NCBI GenBank assembly: GCA_020886235.1
Contig: AP025250.1
Span: 124,001-188,000, forward strand
From: Candidatus Dependentiae bacterium Noda2021
Lineage (GTDB): Bacteria > Babelota > Babeliae > Babelales > Vermiphilaceae
DNA length: 64,000 nucleotides
Direction of reading: 5' to 3'
Shown: piece after piece, positions 17,416 to 26,164 of the stretch
How the letters are laid out: each line of letters starts with the position of its first letter
Position numbering within the stretch: the stretch's first letter is position 1
Program-made: the position numbers and the translations under genes
Notes under the pieces: generated by a model
What the model saw: the letters and a program-made list of their open reading frames with translations, nothing else
The model's database searches: none
Told to the model about the DNA's origin: nothing

Positions 17416-17949
17416 TCAACTTATCCGTTCATGATAGGGAGCAATAAGTTTTCTCAGCTTATAGGCCATTGTTTCCAGATATTTTTTTGTAGATTGCATT
17501 TTTTTAATTGCTTTTTTATTAGTTTCAATTTTTTTGTTTTTTTGCAATTCACTGGCCATAATGAAGGGAAAAAACAACACATTTGCAGCAATTTCAAGAC
17601 CAGGATTAGTGCCATCACCTAACAGAGTTGGTTTCTCGTTATTGTTAGCTAGTTCTTGTTGTGCCCTGTATATCTCGTGGCCGATCTTGTGAGCAATATC
17701 TTCAAAAAGCATTCTATAGTTATTGAGACGGAGACACTCGGTATGCGAAGGTTTTATAAATAATGCTTTAACATTAAAAAAAATTAGACTCCATTGTGTT
17801 TTGCTCAATGCGGTATCAAGTAGTGAGTATTCGGCGCGGAGCTCTGAAATACTTTTGTTAAAATAACGTTTAGTGGATACATTATCTGTACCGCTAATAA
17901 ACGTTGTGGCCGTGCATAATGTGAGAAAAAAAGTGATTATGTATTTCAT
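17416..17949 (-). CDS. Exported hypothetical protein
   Basis: Not recognised. 177 residues with signal peptide MKYIITFFLTLCTATTFISG. The mature protein is mostly helical and Lys-rich, with a hydrophobic segment LEIAANVLFFPFIMASE near residues 118-134 that could dip into a membrane, followed by a strongly basic helix (KNKKIETNKKAIKKMQSTKK). No paralogue was noticed in this window. It lies between two leftward genes of the exported-protein block. Confidence 0.6.
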   Translation of the reverse strand: MKYIITFFLTLCTATTFISGTDNVSTKRYFNKSISELRAEYSLLDTALSKTQWSLIFFNVKALFIKPSHTECLRLNNYRMLFEDIAHKIGHEIYRAQQELANNNEKPTLLGDGTNPGLEIAANVLFFPFIMASELQKNKKIETNKKAIKKMQSTKKYLETMAYKLRKLIAPYHERIS

Positions 17950-18018
17950 AATTAAACCTGTTTTCGAACTGTTTAAACTATAATTTGATCTGTGAAAGCG
18001 TTTTTTGTGTTTGCCAAT

Positions 18019-19005
18019 CTATTTTGGCTTATATACTTTAAAGCTTTGGTACATCGTAGTTTTAGGTTTTTGCTGTGTAACTTCATTGTTTAACGTGCTG
18101 CATTTTAAAAAATGATTTTTCAAATTACCAGCTGATTGTTCTTTCTTGCATCGTGGACACGATAAAAAATCCTTGTGTGCATGTGTTGCATACATTTCAG
18201 CTAAGAGATTAGGTCTGCTGTTTCTATGTTGGTTACACCCAGTCTCCGGGCAGCTGAATCCACAAATGCTAGCATGTTTTGATTTAATGTGTTCAAGGAA
18301 CGTTGGCCATGAGAGATGCTTTTGAGAGCAGCAAATTTTCGGATGATTTTTTTTGCGGATTTCAATGAGCTGATCGATATAATTCTTATTGTTGTTGTCG
18401 CCTACAGCGGGTAAAGCAATATCATGTTCTTGTATTATTTTGACAGGCGTTGGTTGTGTGTAGGTAGTAAGCAAAGAGTTGTCTTCTGCGCTCAAGGTTC
18501 TGTTTAAATACATACTATAATCAGTTGAGTTCGTTATAGTATTAGCAAAAGTAGAAAGATACGGAGCGTAGCTAATGGGTGTTGACGTTTCTTCGATCGA
18601 CGCCGGCATAGTTGGTGTAAAGTATTCAAACGTCTGTTGAATGTTGCTATTTTGTGAGTGATCATACGGCATTGCTGGCATTAGTTCGTTGTCACCATAT
18701 TCCAAAATGCGACGCACTTTGCGCGGGCTTGATTGATCATCTTCTCTTTTACGTTTATGGGATGTTTGAGGAGAATTTTGTAAATTTACATCCGGTTGAC
18801 TGTTATAATCGAAAGTTGTTGTCGGCGAAATGAGCGTGGGGTTTTGATCGTAATAATTTGCGATAACATCATAAAAATTATCTAATTTGCTTTTTAACGG
18901 GCTCTCAGATTGAGGGTTGAGCTCAAAGCTTTTTTCAAAGCACTGGGCTGAATGAGCAAAGCTTAAAGATATAATAAATTGAATTAATATGTGTTTTAAG
19001 TTCAT
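18019..19005 (-). CDS. Exported zinc-finger family protein with bipartite NLS-like motif
   Basis: 328 residues. Signal peptide MNLKHILIQFIISLSFAHSA. A long Asn/Ser/Thr-rich variable region contains KRKREDDQSSPRKVRR near residues 83-98, which fits a classical bipartite nuclear localisation signal. The module starts with helix QLIEIRKK, then finger 1 with the Cys pair at 225-226 (CCSQKHLSW, CC-x12-H-x4-H), finger 2 C-x4-C ending MYATH, the KDFLSCP linker and finger 3 CPRC-x12-H-x3-C. The promoter at 19043-19070 carries the family spacer. A role in a host nucleus is a hypothesis. Confidence 0.8.
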   Translation of the reverse strand: MNLKHILIQFIISLSFAHSAQCFEKSFELNPQSESPLKSKLDNFYDVIANYYDQNPTLISPTTTFDYNSQPDVNLQNSPQTSHKRKREDDQSSPRKVRRILEYGDNELMPAMPYDHSQNSNIQQTFEYFTPTMPASIEETSTPISYAPYLSTFANTITNSTDYSMYLNRTLSAEDNSLLTTYTQPTPVKIIQEHDIALPAVGDNNNKNYIDQLIEIRKKNHPKICCSQKHLSWPTFLEHIKSKHASICGFSCPETGCNQHRNSRPNLLAEMYATHAHKDFLSCPRCKKEQSAGNLKNHFLKCSTLNNEVTQQKPKTTMYQSFKVYKPK

Positions 19006-19042
19006 AAATTTTTACTCCATTTACACAGGGTATACTCAGTTA

Positions 19043-19070
19043 ATAATACACTATTTGAAAATATTGTAAA
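19043..19070 (-). promoter_or_regulatory. Family promoter of the 18.0 kb zinc-finger gene
   Basis: Minus strand: -35 TTTACA, spacer ATATTTTCAAATAGTG (16 bases), -10 TATTAT. The spacer is identical at 14 of 16 positions to that of the 25968 promoter. Confidence 0.65.
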
Positions 19071-19237
19071 TTTTATAACCTGGAACGATTCGCGCAGGAG
19101 TGGTGTTGGTGTTAATTAAACTTTCACAGAACAGTAGCGATAGCCAAAATTAAAAAACTTTTGTAAAACCTTACTCAACGTATAACACGCTTATGCTTTG
19201 TTCCAGTAAACACCACAACCTATACAAGGAGTTAATT

Positions 19238-20155
19238 ATGATACGCTATCTGGTGTTAATGAGTCTTTTATCTTCGTTGCTATATTCACAGCCCAAAACC
19301 TTTGGAGGTCATAGCATGGTTGCGCCCTTACAGCGCGTATTAGTTAAACGTCCGGATACTAGTTTTGGTGTTAGCGACATACAAAAATGGCACTACACTG
19401 CTGTGCCTGATGTAGAACGTGCCCAAGAAGAACACGATGATTTTGTAGCAACACTAAAGCAAGAAGGGGTTGAAGTTCTCTATCACTTGGCCTCGTTGCC
19501 TGATCATGCCGATGCGCTGTTTGTTCATGATCCCGTTTTAATAACAAACAAAGGCGCCATTATTTTAAGTATGGGAAAAGCATTACGACGTGGTGAAGAA
19601 GATGCTATAGAGAAAACGCTTAATAGTTTACAAATACCCACACTGTATAAATTACATGGAGACGCGCGCGCTGAAGGCGGTGATATTGTATGGTTAGACG
19701 ACAGCACGCTTGCCATTGGAAGAGGGTTTAGAACGAATGACGAAGGCATAAGACAAATCACTAATGCGGTAACGCCGTTGGGTGTAAAGGTTATAACGGT
19801 TGATCTACCTTATGATCAAGGCGAGCATGCGTGTTTACATTTGCAATCCCTTATCAGCTTAGTTGATTATAAAATTGCTCTAGTTTACAAAAAGTTACTT
19901 GCCGTTCCTTTTATTACGTACCTTGAAAAACAGGGCTTCACCTTGTTAGAGGTGCCAGAACACGAGTATCAAACTATGGGGCCTAATGTATTAGCGATTG
20001 CGCCTAAAGTTTGTTTGACAATCCAGTGCAATCCCGACACCAAAAAGACATTGGAGTTAGTAGGGTGTAAAGTTTACACGTATAAAGGCGATGAAATATC
20101 CCTAAAAGCTGAAGGGGGAGCTACCTGTTTAACACGCCCATTGTTGCGACAATAG
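19238..20155 (+). CDS. Exported DDAH-like amidinohydrolase
   Basis: 305 residues from the ATG at 19238 (AAGGAG 7 bases before). A signal peptide MIRYLVLMSLLSSLLYS is followed by a complete guanidino-modifying alpha/beta-propeller fold. Conserved points are FVHDP, EGGD, GRGFRTND, the His in EHACLHLQS and the catalytic Cys in GGATCLTRPL. Dimethylarginine dimethylaminohydrolases turn methylated arginine into citrulline plus methylamine; arginine deiminase-type activity is an alternative. Export is unusual for this family and would place the enzyme in the periplasm or outside, where host-derived arginine derivatives could be met. Confidence 0.85.
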   Translation: MIRYLVLMSLLSSLLYSQPKTFGGHSMVAPLQRVLVKRPDTSFGVSDIQKWHYTAVPDVERAQEEHDDFVATLKQEGVEVLYHLASLPDHADALFVHDPVLITNKGAIILSMGKALRRGEEDAIEKTLNSLQIPTLYKLHGDARAEGGDIVWLDDSTLAIGRGFRTNDEGIRQITNAVTPLGVKVITVDLPYDQGEHACLHLQSLISLVDYKIALVYKKLLAVPFITYLEKQGFTLLEVPEHEYQTMGPNVLAIAPKVCLTIQCNPDTKKTLELVGCKVYTYKGDEISLKAEGGATCLTRPLLRQ

Positions 20156-20165
20156 ATACTTAATG

Positions 20166-20202
20166 GCCTAGTAGGATGCTCTAACATCTTCTAGGCTTTT
20201 TA
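20166..20202 (+). terminator. Terminator after the DDAH-like gene
   Basis: Imperfect stem with GCCTAG and CTAGGC at its base enclosing GGATG/CATCT, then a T5 run. It lies 10 bases after the stop codon. Confidence 0.75.
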
Positions 20203-20279
20203 GTTTGAAATAGGACACGTTACCACATTCATGTACCCCGATTGGCGAATTCACATTGAAATGCGAGCGCTTGCCAGAT

Positions 20280-20307
20280 TTGTAAAAATTTGCAAATGTG
20301 ATATGCT
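20280..20307 (+). promoter_or_regulatory. Family promoter of the 20.4 kb zinc-finger gene
   Basis: -35 TTGTAA, 16-base spacer AAATTTGCAAATGTGA, -10 TATGCT. It is the most diverged of the five family promoters but keeps the spacing and the TTTxCAAA core. Confidence 0.5.
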
Positions 20308-20353
20308 GTGGATATGTTAATCAATACTTTTTATGAGTATTCTTGGGGGTTTT

Positions 20354-21325
20354 ATGATATCGATAATTAAACAATTTTCTACACTATTATTAGTGTTCAG
20401 TTCATTTTCTACAGCCATGGAATTAAACACAAGCTGGGATGAAAAAGAACAGGCTTTAGACTACATTAGCGATACTTTTTCTCAAAGCTATTTACAAAAC
20501 GATCGCTTAAGTCCAGAACCATTATTTCAAACACCGCAGTACGATCAGCATATTACGTACCCAACAGTATCTGTTGTGCAGCAAAATGTCGTAGTTAACA
20601 ATTATTACTACTCACCATTATTTTATACTCCGTATACTGATCAAGCATTACCGGTAACCTCATACCAACCAACCTATACGGGACAGGTACGAGCGCGCCA
20701 AGAAGAAGAACATTTTGCGCCATCTAAAAAGCAGCGTCTCATGCCTTCTGATGAAATTATACAAGCTGCGAGCCAAAGAACTAATTATAGTTACGCAGCC
20801 AGTATTCCCTCACAGACCAATACTAACTATGCTCCGCAGACACATAGCATTTCTCAAACACCGATTAATCCTATAGTTAGCCAGGCTATTATTCCTAACG
20901 TTGATGAAACTATTTTGGCTAAGTTTAAGTATAATGCAGCGCTTAAACGTACAAAACAAGTTGAAGCATGCTCTGCGAAAGATACTTACTTTTACAACTT
21001 ACAGCAAGCAAGAAGAGATAGGTTTGCCAGTGTGTGTTGTGGTAAACAGCTCAATTGGTCAAACTTACATGCTCATATTAAATCCCAGCACGCAGTAGGT
21101 GATGGTTTTCGAATCAAATATATTTGTCCTTTTGTTAATTGTAATAAGCACGGTATGATGGATTCATCACAAGCAATGGCATCATATTACGCAACTCATA
21201 CGGTACCAGACCTTCTTGATTGTCCTACCTGCAGCAAAGCTATGGCGCCGCTCAGGCTCAAATCGCATTATATGGAATGTAAGGGTGATATTAAGTTCAT
21301 TATGTATGAACCAAATAAAAAATAG
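20354..21325 (+). CDS. Exported zinc-finger family protein with NLS-like motif
   Basis: 323 residues from the ATG at 20354; GGGGG sits 4 bases before it and the signal peptide MISIIKQFSTLLLVFSSFSTA starts there, so the ATG at 20333 is less likely. The variable region is Gln/Thr/Tyr-rich and contains PSKKQRLMP, a monopartite NLS-like cluster. Finger 1 has the Cys pair at 228-229 (CCGKQLNW, x11 in place of x12), finger 2 is C-x4-C ending YYATH, finger 3 CPTC-x11/12-H-x3-C. It is the mirror-strand counterpart of 18019-19005, with which it shares layout and promoter type. Confidence 0.8.
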   Translation: MISIIKQFSTLLLVFSSFSTAMELNTSWDEKEQALDYISDTFSQSYLQNDRLSPEPLFQTPQYDQHITYPTVSVVQQNVVVNNYYYSPLFYTPYTDQALPVTSYQPTYTGQVRARQEEEHFAPSKKQRLMPSDEIIQAASQRTNYSYAASIPSQTNTNYAPQTHSISQTPINPIVSQAIIPNVDETILAKFKYNAALKRTKQVEACSAKDTYFYNLQQARRDRFASVCCGKQLNWSNLHAHIKSQHAVGDGFRIKYICPFVNCNKHGMMDSSQAMASYYATHTVPDLLDCPTCSKAMAPLRLKSHYMECKGDIKFIMYEPNKK

Positions 21326-21345
21326 CGCAGTTAGCACAGCAAATG

Positions 21346-21378
21346 TAAAGGGCACTGATTCAGTGCCCTTTTTTTTAT
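21346..21378 (+). terminator. Terminator after the 20.4 kb zinc-finger gene
   Basis: AAGGGCACTG/CAGTGCCCTT stem with a 3-base loop and a T8 run. It lies between two converging genes. Confidence 0.9.
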
Positions 21379-21379
21379 A

Positions 21380-21874
21380 TTATTGTGCTATGCCTTGTAC
21401 ATCCATATCGGTGAGGCCCAAGTCATCACCTTTTAGGTCCAATGTTATATTTAAGGTGATTTTTTTGTGAGTTGCAAGATCAACGGACTGAGTCCAGTCT
21501 AAGAATGAAATGTCGCTTGGTCTTAAAAAATTTACATTGAGCTGATCACGGAAAAAGCGCGGCCCTTTAAATGTTACGCCGTAATCAAATGTTGCTAACT
21601 CTTCTTTTTCTTCATTTTGTATTGACCACTGGCCAGATTCGTCTTCAGCCGTTTTGTAAAGCGGAAGATTAATGTTATTTATAGTTTTGCCCGCTTTTAG
21701 AATAATTGTTTTTGAATGAGCAGAATCAGGATAGGTTAATTCAAGATACAGATCTTTATTGGTGTGGTTTGTGATTCGTTTAATCTGTGGAAAAAACTTA
21801 TTAGAATTTATAGCTGCAAAACTGGTTAATGTGCTTGCAGTGATCAAAATGATCAAGCTTTTAATACTATTCAT
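21380..21874 (-). CDS. Exported hypothetical protein, paralogue of the 16.5 kb gene
   Basis: 164 residues with signal peptide MNSIKSLIILITASTLTSFA. The mature protein is beta-rich and related to the 16473-17027 product: both have a VTN/ITN-x-T-x-K-x-L strand, a following strand with a Gly turn (KAGKTINNINL), and a conserved end (GDDLGLTDMDVQG). It may be a small periplasmic or surface beta-sandwich. No catalytic motif seen. Function unknown. Confidence 0.62.
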   Translation of the reverse strand: MNSIKSLIILITASTLTSFAAINSNKFFPQIKRITNHTNKDLYLELTYPDSAHSKTIILKAGKTINNINLPLYKTAEDESGQWSIQNEEKEELATFDYGVTFKGPRFFRDQLNVNFLRPSDISFLDWTQSVDLATHKKITLNITLDLKGDDLGLTDMDVQGIAQ

Positions 21875-22081
21875 ACTCCATCCCCCTGTTATATTTCATA
21901 CTAACTACAGTCTATATTTTTCGTAATTCAGTTGTAAATAAAAGTCTTGGAATTAAGATGCAACGATAGTGTGGGTATTGGTTACTGGTGATGTTGACTG
22001 ATCTTAAACGGATATTAAAGAGATTAATTGCGCTAGTCAGCTCTTAAAGCGTTTGGTATCTGCTGTGTTGCGAACGTAATA

Positions 22082-22573
22082 TTATTTTAATTCAAAACTT
22101 AATTGTCCATTGTTTTCAAAATAAGCTTTTTTTATAGCAAGCACATCTGAAGTGTGAGTATTGACTCTCATAGCGGTCAAGAGTTCGTCTTCAGTGATAA
22201 AAAATTTTTTGAGCTGGCGGTGTTGCACTACACCATTATCGATGAGTAATTCTTTTTTACCTGAGATTAATGAGCCGATGTAAGGAAAGTAATAATCGAT
22301 TACTACCACAGACCAGTTTACAAACATGATAAAAATAGCCATCCCTAATGTTTCATAAAATACGTTGCCTACTATGGCTGATGCAAGAATAGAGCCAATT
22401 AAAATATATAAAAAAAAATTATCTACCGTTCTCAGTGACATAAATCGTTTATTAAACCGTGCGAGAATAATACCAACGATGTATATTACGAGCGAACGCA
22501 TCATCATATGACTAATTAAAATTTCTTCTGCGTGGATACCCAAAACAGTATGAAGAGTGTTTACAATGTTCAT
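22082..22573 (-). CDS. DUF421 / YetF-type membrane protein
   Basis: 163 residues. Three membrane segments lie in the first 90 residues (around 28-44, 52-68 and 72-92), then a cytoplasmic beta-alpha domain containing ELLIDNGVVQHRQLKKFFIT and a following helix with DELLTAMR. This pattern (lid-like LI-x-x-G-x-v then L-x-x-x-x-i/t-x-x-E-L) is typical of the DUF421/YetF family, whose role is not established beyond envelope stress and sporulation links in Bacillus. A GAGG ribosome site supports the start. Confidence 0.82.
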   Translation of the reverse strand: MNIVNTLHTVLGIHAEEILISHMMMRSLVIYIVGIILARFNKRFMSLRTVDNFFLYILIGSILASAIVGNVFYETLGMAIFIMFVNWSVVVIDYYFPYIGSLISGKKELLIDNGVVQHRQLKKFFITEDELLTAMRVNTHTSDVLAIKKAYFENNGQLSFELK

Positions 22574-22814
22574 ACATTCCTCTTAAACATTTTTTTTCCC
22601 CCAGAGCACTGATAATCACAATAGCTTTTTTTAAAAACAATTTTCCATAAAAATTGCACAAGTAAGGAAGGTATGACCTTCAACTCGAATGTTTTAATGC
22701 TCAAGCCAGAGATGGGTAAGCTCAAAAGTAAGCAGTGGTGGGCCATACTGTTTTTTACTGCTAAGATTAGGGTATACCACTCAATCTATTTATTTTTAAC
22801 GAAAAGAGGTAATC

Positions 22815-23426
22815 GTGTACAACCTTATCTTGGTGTTGTGTGCGCTATGGTGCATTACTACCCATAGCCAAGAAGCTGCTGCCTTACCAAAGCGTCTGCC
22901 GCACGTGCTGATAGTAATGGGAAGTGTTCGACAAGGTCGCACAGCAGAACAAATTGCCCGTGCAATAGTAAACAGTGCTGATGCGAATACTATTGATTTA
23001 GAGATCGTTGATCTCAAGGAAATCAATTTGCCGGTAATATCGGGTCACGAGTCTGTTGAAGACAATACACACGTGATCCAATGGTCAAAAAAAGTTACCA
23101 CCGCAGATGGAGTGATTTTTTTAACACCCAACTATAATGAAGGGTATTCAGGCGTCATTAAAAATGCTATTGATGCTTTGTCACATGAATGGCAGGACAA
23201 AGTAGTAGGCGTTGTTGCGTACACTGGTGGATATGACGGCGGTAAAAAACCTGCAGACTATTTACTGGCCGTGTTGCAAACATTGCACATGAAGCCGTTA
23301 TTAGATTCTATAGTATTGATTCCTTTTGCTGATGGCGCAGTAAATGATTTAAATATGTTTAAGAAGCAAAGGAACCAAGATGCTGTTACCTCATTGTTAA
23401 CTACTATTGTTAAGGTTGTCTCATGA
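22815..23426 (+). CDS. Exported NADPH-dependent FMN reductase family protein
   Basis: 203 residues from a GTG at 22815 with AAGAGG 5 bases upstream. A signal peptide (MYNLILVLCALWCITTHSQ) precedes a flavodoxin-like fold: VLIVMGSVRQGRTAEQIAR (phosphate-binding loop), LPVISGHES, FLTPNYNEGYSGVIKNAIDA (the typical P-x-Y-N-x-x-x-x-x-x-x-K-N-A-I-D motif) and AYTGGYDGG. Family members reduce flavins, quinones or azo compounds with NAD(P)H; an exported version needs FMN outside the cytoplasm. Its stop overlaps the ATG of the next, frameshifted paralogue (ATGA). Confidence 0.85.
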   Translation: MYNLILVLCALWCITTHSQEAAALPKRLPHVLIVMGSVRQGRTAEQIARAIVNSADANTIDLEIVDLKEINLPVISGHESVEDNTHVIQWSKKVTTADGVIFLTPNYNEGYSGVIKNAIDALSHEWQDKVVGVVAYTGGYDGGKKPADYLLAVLQTLHMKPLLDSIVLIPFADGAVNDLNMFKKQRNQDAVTSLLTTIVKVVS

Positions 23427-23857
23427 AAATACCCATTAAAAAAATATTACTCGCGTTATTTGCAGCACTTGCCGTTGCACTTGTAGTTGATTATGTGCGG
23501 TTTAAACGAACTATTAAGCCGGGTAAAAAAAATATTACCATTATCGGGCAACACATTAAACCAGGCTCACGTGCAGAACTGTTAATAAATGCGGTGATTC
23601 AACGTGCTCAAACAAAACCTGATTTGCGTATAAATGTACTTGATAGTGCTGATTTTAATCTCCGCTTTTTAGAAGCTGAAAAAGCGCCGCTGGAAGAGCC
23701 GGTTGATGATTATACAACCTTGCAGTGGAGCGAAACCATTGCTAATGCGGATAGCATTCTATTTATTACCCAGAATTTAATGGTGGGTATACTGGGTACT
23801 TTAAAAATGCTATTGATGTGTTGTGGCTTCCGTGGCACAACAAGCCGATTGGAGTAA
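23423..23857 (+). CDS. Membrane-anchored flavodoxin-fold reductase, N-terminal part (frameshifted)
   Basis: Start ATG overlaps the stop of the upstream paralogue. An N-terminal anchor (ILLALFAALAVALVVDYV) replaces the cleavable signal, followed by IIGQHIKPGSRAELL, the counterpart of the paralogue's MGSVRQGRTAEQI. The frame is correct up to ADSILFIT near codon 116 (base 23770). After that it yields unrelated residues and stops at 23857, whereas the overlapping frame continues the family sequence. A single missing C in the run at 23769-23771 explains the break. The gene may be inactive or the base may be a sequencing loss. Confidence 0.65.
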   Translation: MKIPIKKILLALFAALAVALVVDYVRFKRTIKPGKKNITIIGQHIKPGSRAELLINAVIQRAQTKPDLRINVLDSADFNLRFLEAEKAPLEEPVDDYTTLQWSETIANADSILFITQNLMVGILGTLKMLLMCCGFRGTTSRLE

Positions 23858-24147
23858 TTGCCTATTCCTTATCGCATCAACAAAGTAGCACGTTTACGCA
23901 ATCGATTGTTGATTTATTTTCTGCTGTTAAAGCTGATTTAGTGATGCCTGTCATCTACTTGCCGGGTGGCTCAAAACCTTCTGAGCGAACAATCAGCATT
24001 ACGCCTGATCTTGAAAATAGTATTGATACAATATTGACAGAGCTGTACACCACGGCAAAAGAGCCAAACTATTTCAGGCAACTGTATCGATCGATAACTG
24101 ATAAAGCAAAAAGAAAATTGCTTAAGCTTATCAAACCAAAAAAATAA
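23770..24147 (+). CDS. Flavodoxin-fold reductase, C-terminal part (after frameshift)
   Basis: From 23770 the shifted frame reads PEFNGGYTGYFKNAIDVLW, matching the paralogue's TPNYNEGYSGVIKNAIDAL and continuing through the fold to a basic tail RKLLKLIKPKK. No ribosome site or start is seen at the join; an internal ATG at 23818 would skip the flavin-binding motif. Read with the preceding part, it would give a protein of about 241 residues. Treated as one gene with a -1 frameshift. Confidence 0.65.
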   Translation, partial: PEFNGGYTGYFKNAIDVLWLPWHNKPIGVIAYSLSHQQSSTFTQSIVDLFSAVKADLVMPVIYLPGGSKPSERTISITPDLENSIDTILTELYTTAKEPNYFRQLYRSITDKAKRKLLKLIKPKK

Positions 24148-24163
24148 TTATGTTAAAATAAAA

Positions 24164-24184
24164 GGGGGACCGCATAGGTCCCCG
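24164..24184. terminator. Hairpin between convergent genes
   Basis: GGGGACC/GGTCCCC stem with a 5-base loop lies between the flavoprotein gene and the leftward zinc-finger gene. The flanking T run is poor on the plus strand and AT-rich on the minus strand, so it may serve both directions. Confidence 0.65.
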
Positions 24185-24213
24185 TTCAAATTTATTTCAA
24201 GTTTCGTAAATCT

Positions 24214-25932
24214 TTATTTCTGAGAAAAAAATTTCAAACGTTCTCGTTCTAAGCGTTCAAATCTGATTTTTTCGATTTCGTTTTTTAACCCAATCCCTAC
24301 CGCGTGTTCATATTTTTTTCGGTCTGGGATTTCTTGCATAGGGGTCTTGGGTAGTTCGTGAGGCGCCACTGGAGTTGCAGGCACAGATGTAATATTCATA
24401 GTAGCGTTACTTTCTTCAAGATCAATTATCTCAGGCATCATACGAGGTGTTACCGGAAGACTTGGTTGTACTAGAGAATAACCCTGAGGTACAACATCGG
24501 TATTCGATGCCCAGCCAGCATTGTAATTTAGAGTATCATAAATTGGACTTGTCGGTTGTTGTGGCCAGCCAGAATGCACATTGGCCGCATGCTCGTGATT
24601 GTTTGGCATTAATTCAGCATTCTCTAATAGATCAAGGCACTCATTTTCTGCTAAATAACTTTCATAATTAGGTAAGTGGGGTTGATGCGCTTCTTGCAGG
24701 TACATGCCAGGAGACAGGTGTGAAGTATCATCATAGTTATTAATATTAGTATTATAATTGCTTTGGTTCTCAAAGTTGGGAATGTTATTGTGAAATTCAG
24801 ACACATCTCCATCTAATGGTAGCAGTTTATCAAGATCAATTGTATTTTGAAGTTGAGTGTTGTAGGTAGCCGTTTGATCAATATGATTTAAATAACAAGA
24901 AGATGCCCCCTCTGCGCTGCTATATGCTGTGTTACATGTTATGCAAATCCAGTCGTGAAGATGGTATTGTTCTTTAATAGCATGAAAATATCTAACTAGT
25001 TCTTGCCATGATTGAAGATACATATCACCAATATACATTCCTGTTGGAAACAATCTGTTAAAGGCTCTTTCATACTCAGTAGGTTCAGTGTGGATATAAG
25101 AAACAGAAAGGGGCGACACTGGATTTTCAATAAATGATACATCTGGTTCTGATGATGCCGGACTATCTGTTTCTTCAGGAATCAAAATTATTGATTGAGC
25201 CGTAAGATTTTTTACACATTTTACGTAATGACCGCGCAAAGATTCGGTAGCACTGTATTTTTTTGGACAGTTGGGGCAATGAAATATGGTAGATTTGTTA
25301 TGTTTTGTTGCTACGTGATCTGCCGCATATGTTTTATTTGAAAAAGATATACCACAGCATTGAATTTTTTTATCGTTATCTCGTGGGTGATCATTCAAAT
25401 GAGCCATTAAATGCTCCCAGCTAAGATTACTTTTATCGCAGCAAGATAATTGCGCTTCTTTTTTTCTTTTTTGAATGAGAGCCAAAATATTTTTTGATAG
25501 TTTTGTAGTCTCATCAGTTGGTGATGTTTTTGGAGTAAAATCATACACTACGCGTGAAGGAATCGGCGAATTAAATGGTGAGCCGTTTTGCTGATATCTA
25601 AACCTGGAGACACTCGGACTATAGGCTTTTTTGGTAATCGGTTCTGGAGTGTTGTTGACACTTTGGTATGGTGATGTGTTGTATGGCGATGAGCTATAAC
25701 TTTCTACATCGATAATGTTTGCTACAGGTGACAAATTATTATTATTGTTGGTGTTATTATTGATTACGCCAGGTGAAGATTGTCTTGACGCCACTCGGTA
25801 AGAATTATTTTGGATGCCCGTTTGTGACTTTTGTTCATTATTTTTTAAATCTTCGTAGAAATATTCCATTGAATTAATAACGCACGGAATAAGTACTGAG
25901 AAGATTAAAGATTTTTTGTAGATTTTTAACAT
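24214..25932 (-). CDS. Exported zinc-finger family protein, longest member
   Basis: 572 residues. Signal peptide MLKIYKKSLIFSVLIPCVINS, then an Asn/Ser/Pro-rich region. Helix ALIQKRKKEAQ leads to two CC-type fingers in a row (pairs at 164-165 and 192-193, both CC-x12-H-x3/4-H) and a CPNC-x12-H-x3-C finger. A second, incomplete module near residues 300-350 has a degenerate first finger (YLQSWQELVRYF) and CITC-x12-C-x3-H. The C-terminal third is disordered, rich in Asn, Pro and Ser, and ends in a charged helix. Ribosome site GGAGG and the family promoter at 25968-25995 support expression. Confidence 0.8.
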   Translation of the reverse strand: MLKIYKKSLIFSVLIPCVINSMEYFYEDLKNNEQKSQTGIQNNSYRVASRQSSPGVINNNTNNNNNLSPVANIIDVESYSSSPYNTSPYQSVNNTPEPITKKAYSPSVSRFRYQQNGSPFNSPIPSRVVYDFTPKTSPTDETTKLSKNILALIQKRKKEAQLSCCDKSNLSWEHLMAHLNDHPRDNDKKIQCCGISFSNKTYAADHVATKHNKSTIFHCPNCPKKYSATESLRGHYVKCVKNLTAQSIILIPEETDSPASSEPDVSFIENPVSPLSVSYIHTEPTEYERAFNRLFPTGMYIGDMYLQSWQELVRYFHAIKEQYHLHDWICITCNTAYSSAEGASSCYLNHIDQTATYNTQLQNTIDLDKLLPLDGDVSEFHNNIPNFENQSNYNTNINNYDDTSHLSPGMYLQEAHQPHLPNYESYLAENECLDLLENAELMPNNHEHAANVHSGWPQQPTSPIYDTLNYNAGWASNTDVVPQGYSLVQPSLPVTPRMMPEIIDLEESNATMNITSVPATPVAPHELPKTPMQEIPDRKKYEHAVGIGLKNEIEKIRFERLERERLKFFSQK

Positions 25933-25967
25933 AATAGCCTCCTTTTTATTTCTAACGGTATAGGCTA

Positions 25968-25995
25968 ATTATATTCTATTTGAAAATATAGTCAA
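25968..25995 (-). promoter_or_regulatory. Family promoter of the 24.2 kb zinc-finger gene
   Basis: Minus strand: -35 TTGACT, spacer ATATTTTCAAATAGAA (16 bases), -10 TATAAT. This is the best match to a sigma-70 consensus in the set and to the shared spacer. Confidence 0.7.
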
Positions 25996-26164
25996 TGAGT
26001 TTAGTGCAAAAATTGATTAAAATAACCTGTATCTCGCCACAAAACACATTATAATATTTTCTTTTTGTATAATTATGCGGTGTTTTAGCCATGGTGTGCA
26101 CAAAAAATACCATGTGCAAACTGTTCCATTGACGATTAATGCTCACTCTCACAAACACCTATCT

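Noticed and set aside
17329-17622. Plus-strand frame overlapping the 17.4 kb gene
   Set aside because: Lies opposite a gene with a clear signal peptide and ribosome site; composition looks like an antisense shadow.
22673-22867. Plus-strand frame ahead of the FMN reductase gene
   Set aside because: No family match and it overlaps the GTG start and ribosome site of the reductase in another frame.
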